DNA of 64,000 nucleotides, taken from positions 18,184 to 82,183 of the forward strand of contig JAEEVK010000004.1 of NCBI GenBank assembly GCA_016287095.1, in the 5' to 3' direction. Positions 8,954 through 18,427 of this stretch are shown one piece after another; within the stretch, counting starts at the first letter, position 1; every line of letters starts with the position of its first letter. The notes under the pieces are model-generated. The model saw only the letters and a list, made by a program, of their open reading frames with translations, searched no databases and was not told where the DNA came from. The position numbers were made by a program, and so were the translations under genes. The stretch comes from Lachnospiraceae bacterium (GTDB lineage Bacteria; Bacillota; Clostridia; Lachnospirales; Lachnospiraceae).

Positions 8954-8984
8954 GTAGGAAATATTAGACAATAACCTTATAAGA

Positions 8985-9015
8985 AAAAGGTGTCGGGAAC
9001 TTCCCGGCACCTTTT
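8985..9015. terminator. bidirectional terminator
   Basis: A 14-bp stem (AAAAGGTGTCGGGA at 8985-8998 with TCCCGGCACCTTTT at 9002-9015, one G-U pair) lies between two convergent genes. It has A/T tracts on both sides. Confidence 0.85.
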
Positions 9016-9018
9016 GTG

Positions 9019-9267
9019 TTAGTTTTTCTTTATAAGTCTTACTATAAAAATCACCAGACAAGCACCGGCTACCGCACGGATAATAGTACCGACAACTCCG
9101 AAGAATGTGATTCCGATAAGTCCGAAAACATATCCTCCTACAATACCGCCTACCAAACCGAGGATAATGTTTAATAACAATCCGTTGCTGCTCTTCATGA
9201 TTATACCTGCAAGCCATCCGGCTAAAGCTCCGAGAGCTAAACTAATGATAATATCAACTAAGCCCAT
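9019..9267 (-). CDS. GlsB/YeaQ/YmgE family small membrane protein
   Basis: The 82-residue protein consists of three hydrophobic segments with Gly-rich turns (LALGALAGWLAGIIM, NIILGLVGGIVGGYV, TIIRAVAGACLVIFIV). This is the pattern of the transglycosylase-associated/GlsB stress family. Such proteins are often induced by envelope or general stress; their biochemical role is unsettled. A start at 9267 follows AAGGAGAC. A TTGAAA-N17-TATATT promoter lies just upstream, making it a single-gene unit. Confidence 0.85.
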   Translation of the reverse strand: MGLVDIIISLALGALAGWLAGIIMKSSNGLLLNIILGLVGGIVGGYVFGLIGITFFGVVGTIIRAVAGACLVIFIVRLIKKN

Positions 9268-9308
9268 TTTAAGTCTCCTTATTGAAAATATTTTGTTCCA
9301 ATAAGTAC

Positions 9309-9337
9309 AATATATACTAAATCAATTATTATTTCAA
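9309..9337 (-). promoter_or_regulatory. promoter of the GlsB-like gene
   Basis: On the minus strand TTGAAA (9337-9332) and TATATT (9314-9309) are separated by 17 bp, about 40 bp upstream of the start codon. Confidence 0.6.
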
Positions 9338-9364
9338 TAAAAACTTACAATTTTTAAAAGTTGC

Positions 9365-10495
9365 CTAGTATACCGTTACATCATATTTCCTGACTCTTCT
9401 CATATTGGAGAGCAATACAGGGGCTATTATCGCCAGGTTACAGATCAGTGTTCCAATAATGCCGAGTAACGAAGGACGTATAAGATGCTGACCCTGATCC
9501 CAAAGGAGTTCATTAAGTATACTGACTATTACAAAGCAGGCTGTTCCACCCACCAGGAGTCCAAGTCCGTCCATGGCAAGCAGCTCTCCGAATATCTTTC
9601 CAAAAATCTTTCCCTTTGAAAATCCCACTGCTTTGTATATTGAAAACTCGTATTTTCTCTTGTCATACATTGCCGCAAAGGTAGCATTTACCGTTACGGC
9701 AAATACTACTGCCACTATCAGGATGATCGCCCAGAAGATGTATGTGAGAAAACTTATTGAATCATTTACATTTTCCTTAAGGGTTTCATTGGTGGTAACT
9801 ATTATATGAGGATACTTTTCTTTTATCTCTTGCCTGAATTCATTCAGGGCACCTGAAAGACCGGCATCATGAGCGGTACCCTTTTCCGTAGGCAGGATCA
9901 TGCCGCTGCTGCCATTTATTTCCGAAGACCAGCCATATATCTGAATTCCCTTTAACGGTAAAACCTTTTCTACCGTCATATCAACAGGAAAGTAAACATC
10001 CTCAAACTCTCCGTTGCCTTTTATGATATCGCCTTCCTTTACTCCCCAGTTATTAGCCAGCCACTCTGATATTATAAGCCCGCCATCACTGACTGTAGTC
10101 CCTTTGGGCAGTATATCCGTATATTCCACAAAGGTATTAAAATCCTCCCGGGATCGCATAAAAAAGCCTGTGATCGACATTTTGAAACCCATAATGCTTT
10201 TATAGCTTACTGAAGGTGTACTTACCGCAAGCGTATTTTTTGCGCATTCCGGCAAAAGTTTATCCAGCTCATCGATATATGCGCTTCTTTCATCAATGAT
10301 GTCATTATTGTTTCCCTGCATATACCATATGGCATATTGGGAAGGTTCCTCGTAACCGTAAATACAGGTATCACCTATGTTATCTATATACATCCCGCCC
10401 ATAAATACCACACAGGTACATGCCAGGATCAATATGATACTGATCACTCTTCCACGGTTCCTGCTAATATATGTTAATGGTGAAAAAGGTGTCAT
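9365..10495 (-). CDS. FtsX-like ABC transporter permease
   Basis: The 376-residue protein has one N-terminal membrane helix (about 17-37) and a large extracytoplasmic domain. Three C-terminal helices (about 250-275, 300-330, 340-365) complete the MacB/FtsX permease topology. It is the last gene of an operon with the ATPase at 10545 and a second permease at 11247. The two half-size permeases would form a heterodimer moving a lipid, peptide or lipoprotein across or out of the membrane. The substrate is not evident. Confidence 0.82.
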   Translation of the reverse strand: MTPFSPLTYISRNRGRVISIILILACTCVVFMGGMYIDNIGDTCIYGYEEPSQYAIWYMQGNNNDIIDERSAYIDELDKLLPECAKNTLAVSTPSVSYKSIMGFKMSITGFFMRSREDFNTFVEYTDILPKGTTVSDGGLIISEWLANNWGVKEGDIIKGNGEFEDVYFPVDMTVEKVLPLKGIQIYGWSSEINGSSGMILPTEKGTAHDAGLSGALNEFRQEIKEKYPHIIVTTNETLKENVNDSISFLTYIFWAIILIVAVVFAVTVNATFAAMYDKRKYEFSIYKAVGFSKGKIFGKIFGELLAMDGLGLLVGGTACFVIVSILNELLWDQGQHLIRPSLLGIIGTLICNLAIIAPVLLSNMRRVRKYDVTVY

Positions 10496-10544
10496 ATTTT
10501 CTGCCTTATTCCTTTCTTTTTTGAATCCTGCTCCGGATGAGGAG

Positions 10545-11231
10545 TCAAGCCGTCTCCTGTAGCAAACCTTGTTTCACATCCGATATACTTCCATCCCAGA
10601 TTTCCACTGTCATATCCGTATCCCTTAAGATACTGTGATCATGGGTGATGACTATCACAAGTCTTTCCTTTGCATACTCTCTTAATCTGTCCATTACGAG
10701 ATATGCATTCTCATGGTCGAGGGAAGCTGTCGGCTCATCTGCAAAAAGAACCTTGGGATTATTCATCATGGCTCTGGCTATGGCCACTCTCTGACGCTGT
10801 CCTCCGGAAAGCTTTGCCGGTATTTTGTCCAACTCCTTTTCCTTTAAACCGATATTCAGTAATATTTCCTTAGCCTTCTCCACTGCTTCCTTTTTAGGGC
10901 AGTTGGCCGCCAATACGGCATTCTCTACTGCGGTAAGATAAGGTACCAGATAATGTCTCTGGAATATAAAACCGAATTCATCCCTTCTAAGAGTCTGTCT
11001 TTCGGCATCCTTTATACCTGTTATCGATCTTCCGTTGTACAGGATTTCTCCGCTGGTAAGATTTTTCAGGGTGGACATAGTATACATCATAGTTGATTTT
11101 CCGCTGCCGGAGGGACCGATGATCCCTACCAGACCTTTGTCCGGAAAACTGATGTTGATATTTCTCATAGCATATACTTTTTCTTCCTTATCCATATCAT
11201 AGATCATTGTAGCATTTTTTAATTCAAACAT
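10545..11231 (-). CDS. ABC transporter ATP-binding protein, LolD/MacB type
   Basis: The 228-residue protein has every ABC ATPase motif: Walker A GPSGSGKST near residue 40, Q-loop FIFQRHYLVPYL, signature LSGGQRQR, Walker B VLFADEPTASLD and a switch histidine in VITHD. Size and closeness to two FtsX-like permeases place it in the MacB/LolD class of type VII ABC systems. The ATG follows AAAGGAGAC. It lies between the two permease genes. Confidence 0.92.
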   Translation of the reverse strand: MFELKNATMIYDMDKEEKVYAMRNINISFPDKGLVGIIGPSGSGKSTMMYTMSTLKNLTSGEILYNGRSITGIKDAERQTLRRDEFGFIFQRHYLVPYLTAVENAVLAANCPKKEAVEKAKEILLNIGLKEKELDKIPAKLSGGQRQRVAIARAMMNNPKVLFADEPTASLDHENAYLVMDRLREYAKERLVIVITHDHSILRDTDMTVEIWDGSISDVKQGLLQETA

Positions 11232-11246
11232 TTTTAAGTCTCCTTT

Positions 11247-12374
11247 TTACTCTATCATATCCACGGTACAAACTCTTCTAATATTGATAAACAGCGGTAT
11301 CTGGCAACAGCCGTAAATTGCTATTAATACAGTTATGATAACTGCTACCGCATTTTCTCTCCAGGGATTTACATGTATGCCGATGGGTTCACATAGTATT
11401 TTGTTGAATGCAAATCCGGATATTGCTGTTAACCCTGCTCCCACTACTATAGCCATAATAAAACAGAACAATAACTCTCTGAGCGCCATACCATAGATTT
11501 CCCATTCGGAAAATCCGATGGAGTTCATCAGGCACCACTCTTGGTGTCTATCCATGATATGAAGAGAAAGAACTACGAGCAGACATACTGCAAGCAGCAC
11601 GCCCGTTATTATCTGTACCAGTCGTTCTACCGTATCCAGTGAACCTATATCATCATAGAGCCCGTCGTATTGGGACTGATAATCACTTACATAGTATAGC
11701 TTTATCCCGGCATCCTCTATTATTTTTCCGTAATCCTTTCCGTCATCCGGATGGAAAACCGCCAGGTTAACATCGTTTTCCGCAGGGAGAGCCAGACCTA
11801 AAGCCAGATAAATGTCACTTTCTACCTGTCCGACTATCTTGTAATTGGCTGACATATACTCCAGAGTTTCATTTCCTCTATTATTCCAAAGCTTCATATC
11901 TACCAGGATTTCTCCGGGTGCCTCCGGCATTCTGCCTTGTATGAGCTTGGCATTTTTGTAATCCAAGAGGGTTTGTATATCCTGATTGTTATCCATCAGA
12001 AAACAGGGAAGTGTGGTTTCTCCTATCACGCTTTTCATGCTGACCCGGCCAAACCTAAACATTACTGTTCCGGTTATACCCTCGATTTTTCTTATCTCCT
12101 CTTCTTTCTCCTGCATAGCCTCTAAGACTAGTTCGTTCCATTCCTCTATGGTTTCATAATCACCTATGATTATCTCCGGAGATGTGAGCAGCATGTCACG
12201 ATATGGTTCGCTGCACGCCTGGTAGAACGGCTCCGATGTTGACCCGAGTACGTAACTTACCAGATAGCTTAGAACCACAAACATTGCCAGCGATACTACG
12301 AGAGCTGTCACTCTTTTTCGGTTTCCTTTGATGTAGCCAAAAGCTGAAAGCTTTGCTCTGCCCGTTTGTTTCAT
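11247..12374 (-). CDS. FtsX-like ABC transporter permease
   Basis: The 375-residue protein has an N-terminal helix (about 24-44), a long extracellular domain and three C-terminal helices. It has the same size and topology as the permease at 9365, with which it probably pairs. The start follows GGAAAGGAAAACAA. It is 14 bp after the lipoprotein gene at 12389, so the four genes appear to form one operon. Confidence 0.82.
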   Translation of the reverse strand: MKQTGRAKLSAFGYIKGNRKRVTALVVSLAMFVVLSYLVSYVLGSTSEPFYQACSEPYRDMLLTSPEIIIGDYETIEEWNELVLEAMQEKEEEIRKIEGITGTVMFRFGRVSMKSVIGETTLPCFLMDNNQDIQTLLDYKNAKLIQGRMPEAPGEILVDMKLWNNRGNETLEYMSANYKIVGQVESDIYLALGLALPAENDVNLAVFHPDDGKDYGKIIEDAGIKLYYVSDYQSQYDGLYDDIGSLDTVERLVQIITGVLLAVCLLVVLSLHIMDRHQEWCLMNSIGFSEWEIYGMALRELLFCFIMAIVVGAGLTAISGFAFNKILCEPIGIHVNPWRENAVAVIITVLIAIYGCCQIPLFINIRRVCTVDMIE

Positions 12375-12388
12375 TTGTTTTCCTTTCC

Positions 12389-12790
12389 TTATTCTAATTC
12401 AAATTCAAACTCACCATTTTCACATTTTCCATCGGTTTCAAATATGACATAAACCGTGCCTTCTTTTAAGTCTTTTAAGGAAGAGTTTATTTCCTCTCCA
12501 TCACTAAGTTTAAAAAGCTCTTTTTTTGTTCCGTCGTAATCTACATAAACAATCACATTTCCTTTTTCAAGCTTTCCGGAATAATTGAGCGTTCCGGTTT
12601 CATTTTTGCATTTCAGAGTATGCACCTGTGTCCCCTTAAATGTCCAAAAGTCCATATATGCATAAGAGGATGTATTGGTATGAACATATGCGGAAGCACT
12701 CCAGGATGATACATATTTCCCACAGCCGGTTAAACACAAACTTGCCAATACTGTTATCATTATCAATGTAACTTTTTCAATTTTTTTCAT
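12389..12790 (-). CDS. small lipoprotein of unknown function
   Basis: The 133-residue product starts at the ATG at 12790, which follows GGAGGAATCAAAGA. An in-frame extension up to 12901 has no ribosome site. It begins with a lipoprotein signal ending in LCLTGC, so Cys20-21 is probably acylated outside the membrane. The rest is a beta-rich domain of about 110 residues with no recognised family. It is the first gene of the ABC operon and may be the partner or cargo of the transporter. Confidence 0.72.
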   Translation of the reverse strand: MKKIEKVTLIMITVLASLCLTGCGKYVSSWSASAYVHTNTSSYAYMDFWTFKGTQVHTLKCKNETGTLNYSGKLEKGNVIVYVDYDGTKKELFKLSDGEEINSSLKDLKEGTVYVIFETDGKCENGEFEFELE

Positions 12791-12921
12791 TCTTTGATTC
12801 CTCCGAAACCTAATCATGGTGATTAACCACGCTTTGCCTATATGCCTTATAGACAACTCCCATAAATTGTATGCCTTGTTCAGGACACTTTCATCATACA
12901 TCCATATATAAAATAAAAACA

Positions 12922-12957
12922 GTGACTGCAGTCATATATTTCTATGACTGCAGTCAC
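12922..12957 (-). terminator. terminator after the NarL-type histidine kinase gene
   Basis: A perfect 15-bp inverted repeat (GTGACTGCAGTCATA / TATGACTGCAGTCAC) with a 6-base loop is followed on the minus strand by TGTTTTTATTTT. It separates the kinase from the ABC operon. Confidence 0.85.
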
Positions 12958-12970
12958 ATCATGATCATTT

Positions 12971-14227
12971 TTATCTTGGCAGACTGTATTTTACGCAGAA
13001 GCCCTCGCTTCCATCCACATCAAAACTGCCTCCGTTAGTCTTTACGTAATCACTCATCTTGCGAAGTCCAAAACCGTTTCGCAGTTTAGCCTGTTTTTCT
13101 TCATATGAGATTTCTCCCCATCCTTGTCCGTTATCACTTACCTGGACACTGATATGGGAACTGTCAAGAGTTAACAGTATAACAAATACTTTGGCTCCCC
13201 CATGTTTTACTCCGTTAGTGAGCAGTTCCGATATACTGCTGCTGATGAAAGCTGCCCTGGCAATGTGCAGTTTATTGCCACTGTCTGTTTGAAGCTGAGT
13301 ACTCTGTCTGCGCTCTTCATCTGCAATTATCAGATCCAGATTATGATGCACTTTTATCTCGGTATCCAATGTGAAATTATTGATCAGCTCTTTTAAAGAA
13401 TTAACATAATCCGTTACCAGCACACAGTCATCCTCTGCATCCAGCGTCCTTACAACACTCCTTACAGAGCCTATCGCCTCATGGATGCGTTCATTTGCCT
13501 GATCGATTTTCTGATTTGCTTTTGTCGCATCGGTATCGATCAGCATCTGGGCTGCATCCAGAGTGACCGTTGCTGCTGAAAGAGTATGCCCGACAGCATT
13601 ATGTATATCCCGGCTTATCCTCTCACGCTCTTCTAATCTCGCATTCTCCTCTGCCATATTCTTGCTCTCGGCAATCTCCATACGGAGCTCTCTCTCGTTC
13701 ATGGCATCAAGTGCAGAAGACCGGAGTGCTTTTTCAAGATTTGAATTCATTTCAAAATATCTGAAAAGCCAATATACCGCAAAACTCCATATAATTGCAA
13801 AGACCAAAATACATACAAGGGCGATATATCCTCCCACCCCGAGTTTTTCGGGAGTCAGCCTTCTGGACCAGAATGCGAACCCGCCAACCAAAAATATGTT
13901 AACCAAAATATTTTTCTTATTGGAATACAGCAAAAAATCATTACATGAATATAGTGCCGTCGCAGTGAGCATCGGCAGACCGCACCAGATCTGATGGCAT
14001 ATGAACGAAAGTCCCATGGCAATGATTGCATACACGATCAGGCATCCCTGCTTATTCCTTCCTTCACTAAAAACTGAGGCACATAACATAATAAGAAGGA
14101 TTACTCCGAATACAATCCCCGGGATGATGAACTCCGGATCAGACACCAAAACAAACACTATCACATAGATTACTGTCATGATAGCGCTCATAGCCCATAT
14201 TATATTTTCTGCAATCCTGTTTTTCAT
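12971..14227 (-). CDS. sensor histidine kinase, HisKA_3 (NarL-partner) type
   Basis: The 418-residue protein has about six N-terminal membrane helices (residues 8-160). A short coiled stretch is followed by the phosphoacceptor box RERISRDIHNAVGH with His209. The HATPase domain has SELLTNGVKHG as N-box and VSDNGQGW as G1. This subclass phosphorylates LuxR/NarL-type regulators, but no regulator gene is adjacent. The only NarL-type regulator in the window, at 34059, is also unpaired. The membrane domain has little extracellular sequence, suggesting an intramembrane sensor. Confidence 0.88.
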   Translation of the reverse strand: MKNRIAENIIWAMSAIMTVIYVIVFVLVSDPEFIIPGIVFGVILLIMLCASVFSEGRNKQGCLIVYAIIAMGLSFICHQIWCGLPMLTATALYSCNDFLLYSNKKNILVNIFLVGGFAFWSRRLTPEKLGVGGYIALVCILVFAIIWSFAVYWLFRYFEMNSNLEKALRSSALDAMNERELRMEIAESKNMAEENARLEERERISRDIHNAVGHTLSAATVTLDAAQMLIDTDATKANQKIDQANERIHEAIGSVRSVVRTLDAEDDCVLVTDYVNSLKELINNFTLDTEIKVHHNLDLIIADEERRQSTQLQTDSGNKLHIARAAFISSSISELLTNGVKHGGAKVFVILLTLDSSHISVQVSDNGQGWGEISYEEKQAKLRNGFGLRKMSDYVKTNGGSFDVDGSEGFCVKYSLPR

Positions 14228-14320
14228 ATTATTCTTTCCGGAAATTTTTGGGATATTTTCTTTTTCATCCCAATGTTACCATAATTTTTCCCCTTAGGCA
14301 AACTATATTTTTTTACAAAG

Positions 14321-14361
14321 AGACACCCGGGTCTCTGAATTGATCATAAACCCGGGTGTCT
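14321..14361 (-). terminator. terminator after the vWA lipoprotein gene
   Basis: The inverted repeat AGACACCCGGGT (14321-14332) / ACCCGGGTGTCT (14350-14361) forms a GC-rich 12-bp stem 55 bp downstream of the vWA gene stop. The following U-tract is short on the minus strand. Confidence 0.6.
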
Positions 14362-14416
14362 GCAAATAGGAAGAACGTTATGTATGTAAAAGTTATTTTT
14401 GCAAATAACTATTTAA

Positions 14417-16069
14417 CTATCTTACCATATCCATAAGCTCACAGAATTCCTGTCTGTATGCATCCTCTTTTACAGAGTTGAGTGATTTAAGTCTTTCTAA
14501 AACATTCTCCATGGTGCTTGTACCTGCGTATTCAGACTTTCTGATGATCATACCTGCCTGAGCTACACCTGCTGCCCAGGAAAGATTCTCGCTCATGTTT
14601 TCACTGTAATAAGTGCTGTCTACAGGATGGGTGATCAGGCTGCTGGTCTCTCCATCAGGCTGCTTATATCTGATATTTACAGTAAGGTATTCACTTGCTA
14701 TACCCTCTGCATCAGCATCAGCCTTTGCTGTATACTTTGATTCTACTTCGGGGATTTCCTGTGCGCTGTCCTTTAAAGCTATCTCATAAAGGGCTGTAAC
14801 GGTGTGGCCTGCACCTATCTCTCCGCCATCCTTTTTGTCATCATTAAAATCCTCTGCTGCCATAGTCCTGTTTTCGTATCCTATCAGACGATATCCCTTT
14901 ATAACTGCAGGATTAAATTCTACCTGGATCTTGGTATCCTTTGCTACTGTAAAGAGAGTACCGCCCATCTCGTCAACCAGTACCTTCTTTGCCTCAGTCA
15001 TAGAATCAATATAGCTGTAATTTCCGTTTCCGTTATCTGCCAATGCTTCCATACGGCTGTCGGAAATATTTCCCCAGCCAAAACCGAGCACTGAAAGGAA
15101 TACGCCGCTCTTTGCCTTTTCCTTTACAAGTCTTGTAAGAGAGCCTTCATCTGTGATACCGATATTGAGGTCACCGTCAGTAGCCAGGATGATACGGTTA
15201 TTTCCGCCTTCAATATAATATTTTTCAGCTATCTCATATGCTGTCTGAATACCTGCAGAACCGTTTGTTCCACCGCCTGCGAAAAGGTCTTCCACATATT
15301 CAGTGATCTCTTTTTTGTTTGCACCCGAAAGTCCCTCGAACACGATCCTGTCACCTGAAGCATATGTTACAAGTGAGATACGGTCATCCTGATTCAGCTC
15401 ATTTGTAAGCATCTTGAAGGATTTCTGAACAAGACCTAATCTGTCCTCACCATTCATTGAACCGGATACATCTACCAAAAATACAAGGTTTGATGCTTTC
15501 CTCTGGCTCATATCGATATCCTTGGCCTTGATACCGACCATAAGTAAATTGGTATTTTCGTTCCAAGGACAAGGTGCCATCTCTGTAGTTACAGAAAAAG
15601 GATCATTATTTGTCGGTGCTGTGTAATCATAATCAAAATAATTAATGAGCTCCTCAATCCTTACTGCATCCTCGGGGATCCTCTGTCCGTTATTGATCAT
15701 ACGTCTAAGATTTGCATATGATGCAGTATCCACGTCTGCAGCAAATGTAGAGAAGGGGGATACGCTTACTGCCTTCCAGCCATTTTCATCGATGTGCTTA
15801 TATTCTTCGGTATTCCAGTTGATCCCAGTTTTCTGATCATATCCGCCAAAGCTGTATGTATCTGCACTTTCCGTTACTGCCAGGTCAAAATATCTTGAGC
15901 TCTCATCCGCTACTGTATCGGGTGTCTTGTAATTGTATGACTGTACAGAATTTGTGTTTGCAGTCGGTGCATAATTTTCAGCACGATCATTATTCTTTGC
16001 ACTTGAGCATCCTGCGAGTCCTAATGTTAATACTAATGATAAACCTATTGCTAATATTTTTTTCTTCAT
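14417..16069 (-). CDS. vWA-domain lipoprotein (YfbK/DUF3520 type)
   Basis: The 550-residue product begins with a lipoprotein signal (GLSLVLTLGLAGC) and a low-complexity linker. A vWFA N-terminal region follows (about 90-165), then a von Willebrand A domain (about 185-360) with the MIDAS motif DVSGS. A C-terminal DUF3520-like region (about 370-550) closes the protein. This is the order in YfbK-like surface proteins, which are thought to mediate metal-dependent binding. The start follows CGGAGGAAAAATTTT. It is monocistronic, with terminators on both sides. Confidence 0.87.
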   Translation of the reverse strand: MKKKILAIGLSLVLTLGLAGCSSAKNNDRAENYAPTANTNSVQSYNYKTPDTVADESSRYFDLAVTESADTYSFGGYDQKTGINWNTEEYKHIDENGWKAVSVSPFSTFAADVDTASYANLRRMINNGQRIPEDAVRIEELINYFDYDYTAPTNNDPFSVTTEMAPCPWNENTNLLMVGIKAKDIDMSQRKASNLVFLVDVSGSMNGEDRLGLVQKSFKMLTNELNQDDRISLVTYASGDRIVFEGLSGANKKEITEYVEDLFAGGGTNGSAGIQTAYEIAEKYYIEGGNNRIILATDGDLNIGITDEGSLTRLVKEKAKSGVFLSVLGFGWGNISDSRMEALADNGNGNYSYIDSMTEAKKVLVDEMGGTLFTVAKDTKIQVEFNPAVIKGYRLIGYENRTMAAEDFNDDKKDGGEIGAGHTVTALYEIALKDSAQEIPEVESKYTAKADADAEGIASEYLTVNIRYKQPDGETSSLITHPVDSTYYSENMSENLSWAAGVAQAGMIIRKSEYAGTSTMENVLERLKSLNSVKEDAYRQEFCELMDMVR

Positions 16070-16215
16070 AAAATTTTTCCTCCGTTCAGTTTTTTCCTAT
16101 ATCGAATAGGAAATGTTCGTTGTTAATTATTCAAATATTGATTTATTTCGGATCCGTACGTTTTTTATCTTCTTGTTTGATGATTAGACGAAGGGATTAT
16201 GAAAGAGGTTCCAAA

Positions 16216-16294
16216 AAAAATAAACGATGGAACATTTTTTGTCCCACCGTTTATTTTTGTTACCATTGGGGATTGCGTTAGTATTGCAATCCCC
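16216..16294 (-). terminator. tandem hairpins after the DUF4097 gene
   Basis: A perfect hairpin (GGGGATTGC / GCAATCCCC, 16268-16294) is followed in the minus direction by a second stem (16218-16230 with 16243-16257, one mismatch). The second ends in TTTATTTTTTTT and is the real rho-independent terminator. Confidence 0.75.
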
Positions 16295-16311
16295 GAATGA
16301 ATAAGCAGCTA

Positions 16312-17283
16312 TTACTTGTTGAAATCTATGTCAATGTCACCTGTTGAAGTGTGAACATATACTGAATTATCTGTATTTCTTTCTCTTACAAGGTTGTCTT
16401 CATACTCATCTTTTCCAATCCTGATATCACCTGTTGAACTGTGGAGATCGAAACTGTAATCAGCCTCGTCACCCTTTAAGCCTAACTCAACTTCGCCTGT
16501 TGAAACCGAAATCTTTACTTTACCGATCTCCGAGTTATTAACTTTAACATCTGAAGTGCTGCCTTCAACTTCAAATCTGCCAAGTGTATCATCGATAAGT
16601 TCTACATCACCTGTTGAAGTATCAACATAAAGCTTTTCTGAAACAGAAGAGTTGATAAGTCTTGTCTCGCCGGTAGATGTGTTTGCACTGATTGATACTG
16701 ACTTTATATTATCAACTGTGATATCACCGGTAGATGTTAAGATATCTACATAACCTAATGAACCACGGGTTATCTTGATGTCACCTGTGCTGGACTTCAC
16801 TTCACCTTCGAAGTTCATGTCTGTGACGGTTATATCACCTGTTGAGGTCTTAACTTTGAAATCTGTAGCATCTGCATAAGGTGTTGTGATGGTGATATAA
16901 GGGTTATTATCATCAAAATCCATAAATGTGAAGTCAAAAAATGTAATTCCGTTATCTTCTGTAGTATTGATATCAAGAACTCCGTTGTTGTTTGATATCT
17001 CAGGAATGCTGTCTTCAGGAACGAAGTAAGTTACTGAATAACCGTCACCCTTCCGGATATTAATATCAATAGTGCTTGAATCCACGATTATTTTTTTGAA
17101 TGCTTCTGAATCATTATAGTTGATTGTTTTTGTTACGTAATCATTGTCTGCTTTTGTTGTTACTTTAAAATTCTTAATCTTAAAACGCCATGAGCCGCCG
17201 TTTGCGGTGCCTACTGCTGCGAGTCCGAGACCGCTTATCATTAATACTGTTGCTATAATTAACCAGATCTTTGATCCTTTCAT
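16312..17283 (-). CDS. membrane-anchored DUF4097 beta-helix protein
   Basis: The 323-residue product starts at 17283, where GGAGG precedes the ATG by ten bases. The in-frame ATG at 17328 has only a weak site. One N-terminal membrane helix (about 6-26) is followed by a beta-solenoid. Its turns are marked by nine or so STGD/STGE/STSD motifs at intervals of roughly 20-25 residues, typical of DUF4097. It is the last gene of a PadR-DUF1700-DUF4097 operon, a combination widespread in Firmicutes and usually linked to envelope stress. The repeats also make the DNA locally repetitive. Confidence 0.85.
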   Translation of the reverse strand: MKGSKIWLIIATVLMISGLGLAAVGTANGGSWRFKIKNFKVTTKADNDYVTKTINYNDSEAFKKIIVDSSTIDINIRKGDGYSVTYFVPEDSIPEISNNNGVLDINTTEDNGITFFDFTFMDFDDNNPYITITTPYADATDFKVKTSTGDITVTDMNFEGEVKSSTGDIKITRGSLGYVDILTSTGDITVDNIKSVSISANTSTGETRLINSSVSEKLYVDTSTGDVELIDDTLGRFEVEGSTSDVKVNNSEIGKVKISVSTGEVELGLKGDEADYSFDLHSSTGDIRIGKDEYEDNLVRERNTDNSVYVHTSTGDIDIDFNK

Positions 17284-17335
17284 TTCTTTTTTCCTCCGTG
17301 TAAATATTTTACTGTTGTTGTTTTCCATCCTTGGA

Positions 17336-17932
17336 TTACTGATTCATTTTCTTCATTGCATGTCGGCGGGCCATCTTTCTGATTATGCCGGAAATCATCT
17401 TTACCATAAGCTTTGCGAGAAGTGATGTAAGGAGCATGAACATGATGCCAAGTCCACAGATAAATAATCCTGAGCCCATTACGATAAGCTTCTGTGCGAA
17501 ACCGGGTGAAACAAGTCCTATAACAGTTGTTGCCAAACCGGCTGCGATACATGCCACACCTGCTACTCCGAAAGCAAATACAACGGAGCCGATAACGATG
17601 ATGAATGAAAGAAAGATTATTACTGCTGCTATCGCAAGAGGTATGGCTATAGGTGAAGCGAATATCCCGAGTATCGCCAGCCATACGATGGAACCGAAGC
17701 CCTTCGTGGTTTTCTTTTCCTGCTGTTCTTCGATCTTTCTCTCGGTAGTCTGAGCAATTATCTGTCTCGCTACCTCCTTAGGTGTACCGAGATGTACACA
17801 CACATCACCTTCCGGCGGAAGATTTAAATCATCAATATACTCACTGTAATACTCCAGTGCATCGAGCCTGTCATCATCGGTTAAGTGTCTCAGCCGATAT
17901 TCGAGCTCTTGCATAAATGCCTGCTTATTCAT
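17336..17932 (-). CDS. DUF1700 family membrane protein
   Basis: The 198-residue protein opens with MNKQAFMQELEYRLRHL and a helical DUF1700/HAAS-like cytoplasmic domain (about 1-75) that typically contacts the PadR partner. Three or four membrane helices follow (about 80-185). The start follows AAGGAGG. It lies 48 bp after the PadR gene and 52 bp before the DUF4097 gene, in one operon. Confidence 0.85.
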   Translation of the reverse strand: MNKQAFMQELEYRLRHLTDDDRLDALEYYSEYIDDLNLPPEGDVCVHLGTPKEVARQIIAQTTERKIEEQQEKKTTKGFGSIVWLAILGIFASPIAIPLAIAAVIIFLSFIIVIGSVVFAFGVAGVACIAAGLATTVIGLVSPGFAQKLIVMGSGLFICGLGIMFMLLTSLLAKLMVKMISGIIRKMARRHAMKKMNQ

Positions 17933-17980
17933 TTAAGCTTTTCCTCCTTGAATTATGTTTTGTTATTAGAGTTATTTTTA

Positions 17981-18316
17981 TCATTGGTTGATGGGGTTGG
18001 TTAACAAATTCATACCGCCCAGCAATGCGTCGATTTTTTCTTTGTAGGATATCCATTCGGTTTTAAAGAAGTTTAACTGTTCTTTTCCGGGAGGTGTTAT
18101 CCTGTAATATCTTCGGTTTCGTCCCTGATAGGGCACATCGTATGTTTCCAGCAGACCTGACTTTTGTAATCGTCTTAGCACCGGATAAAGTGTTGACTCG
18201 GAGATGTCGACCACATCCATGACCCTCTGTGTCAGTGTGTATCCGTAAACATCTTCCTTTTCAACAACTCCCAGTACACAAGCATCAAGTAGCGGAGCCG
18301 TTAACTGATAAGTCAT
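17981..18316 (-). CDS. PadR-family transcriptional regulator
   Basis: The 111-residue protein has the PadR winged-helix signature (YGYTLTQRV, then STLYPVLRRLQKSGLLETY) and a short C-terminal helix for dimerisation, as in subfamily 2. It is expected to repress its own operon until an envelope signal is sensed through the DUF1700 protein. The start follows AGAAAGGAC. Palindromic sequence covers the -10 region of its promoter at 18437-18465. Confidence 0.9.
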   Translation of the reverse strand: MTYQLTAPLLDACVLGVVEKEDVYGYTLTQRVMDVVDISESTLYPVLRRLQKSGLLETYDVPYQGRNRRYYRITPPGKEQLNFFKTEWISYKEKIDALLGGMNLLTNPINQ

Positions 18317-18350
18317 TTTTTGTCCTTTCTGCAGGTAACCCTGCTATTTG

Positions 18351-18387
18351 TAATTAATGTAATTAATGTAATTCATATAATTGATTA
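18351..18387. repeat. four tandem 9-mers in the PadR leader
   Basis: The sequence TAATTAATG occurs twice in tandem (18351-18359, 18360-18368). Two diverged copies follow, TAATTCATA and TAATTGATT. They lie in the 5' leader of the PadR operon and could be extra binding sites. Confidence 0.55.
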
Positions 18388-18427
18388 TTTTAGATATAGT
18401 ATTTATAACTCATATAATATCTTGTCG

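Noticed and set aside
16312..17283. Tandem DNA repeat
   Set aside because: The repetition reflects STGD turns of the beta-solenoid protein; the codons vary between units.
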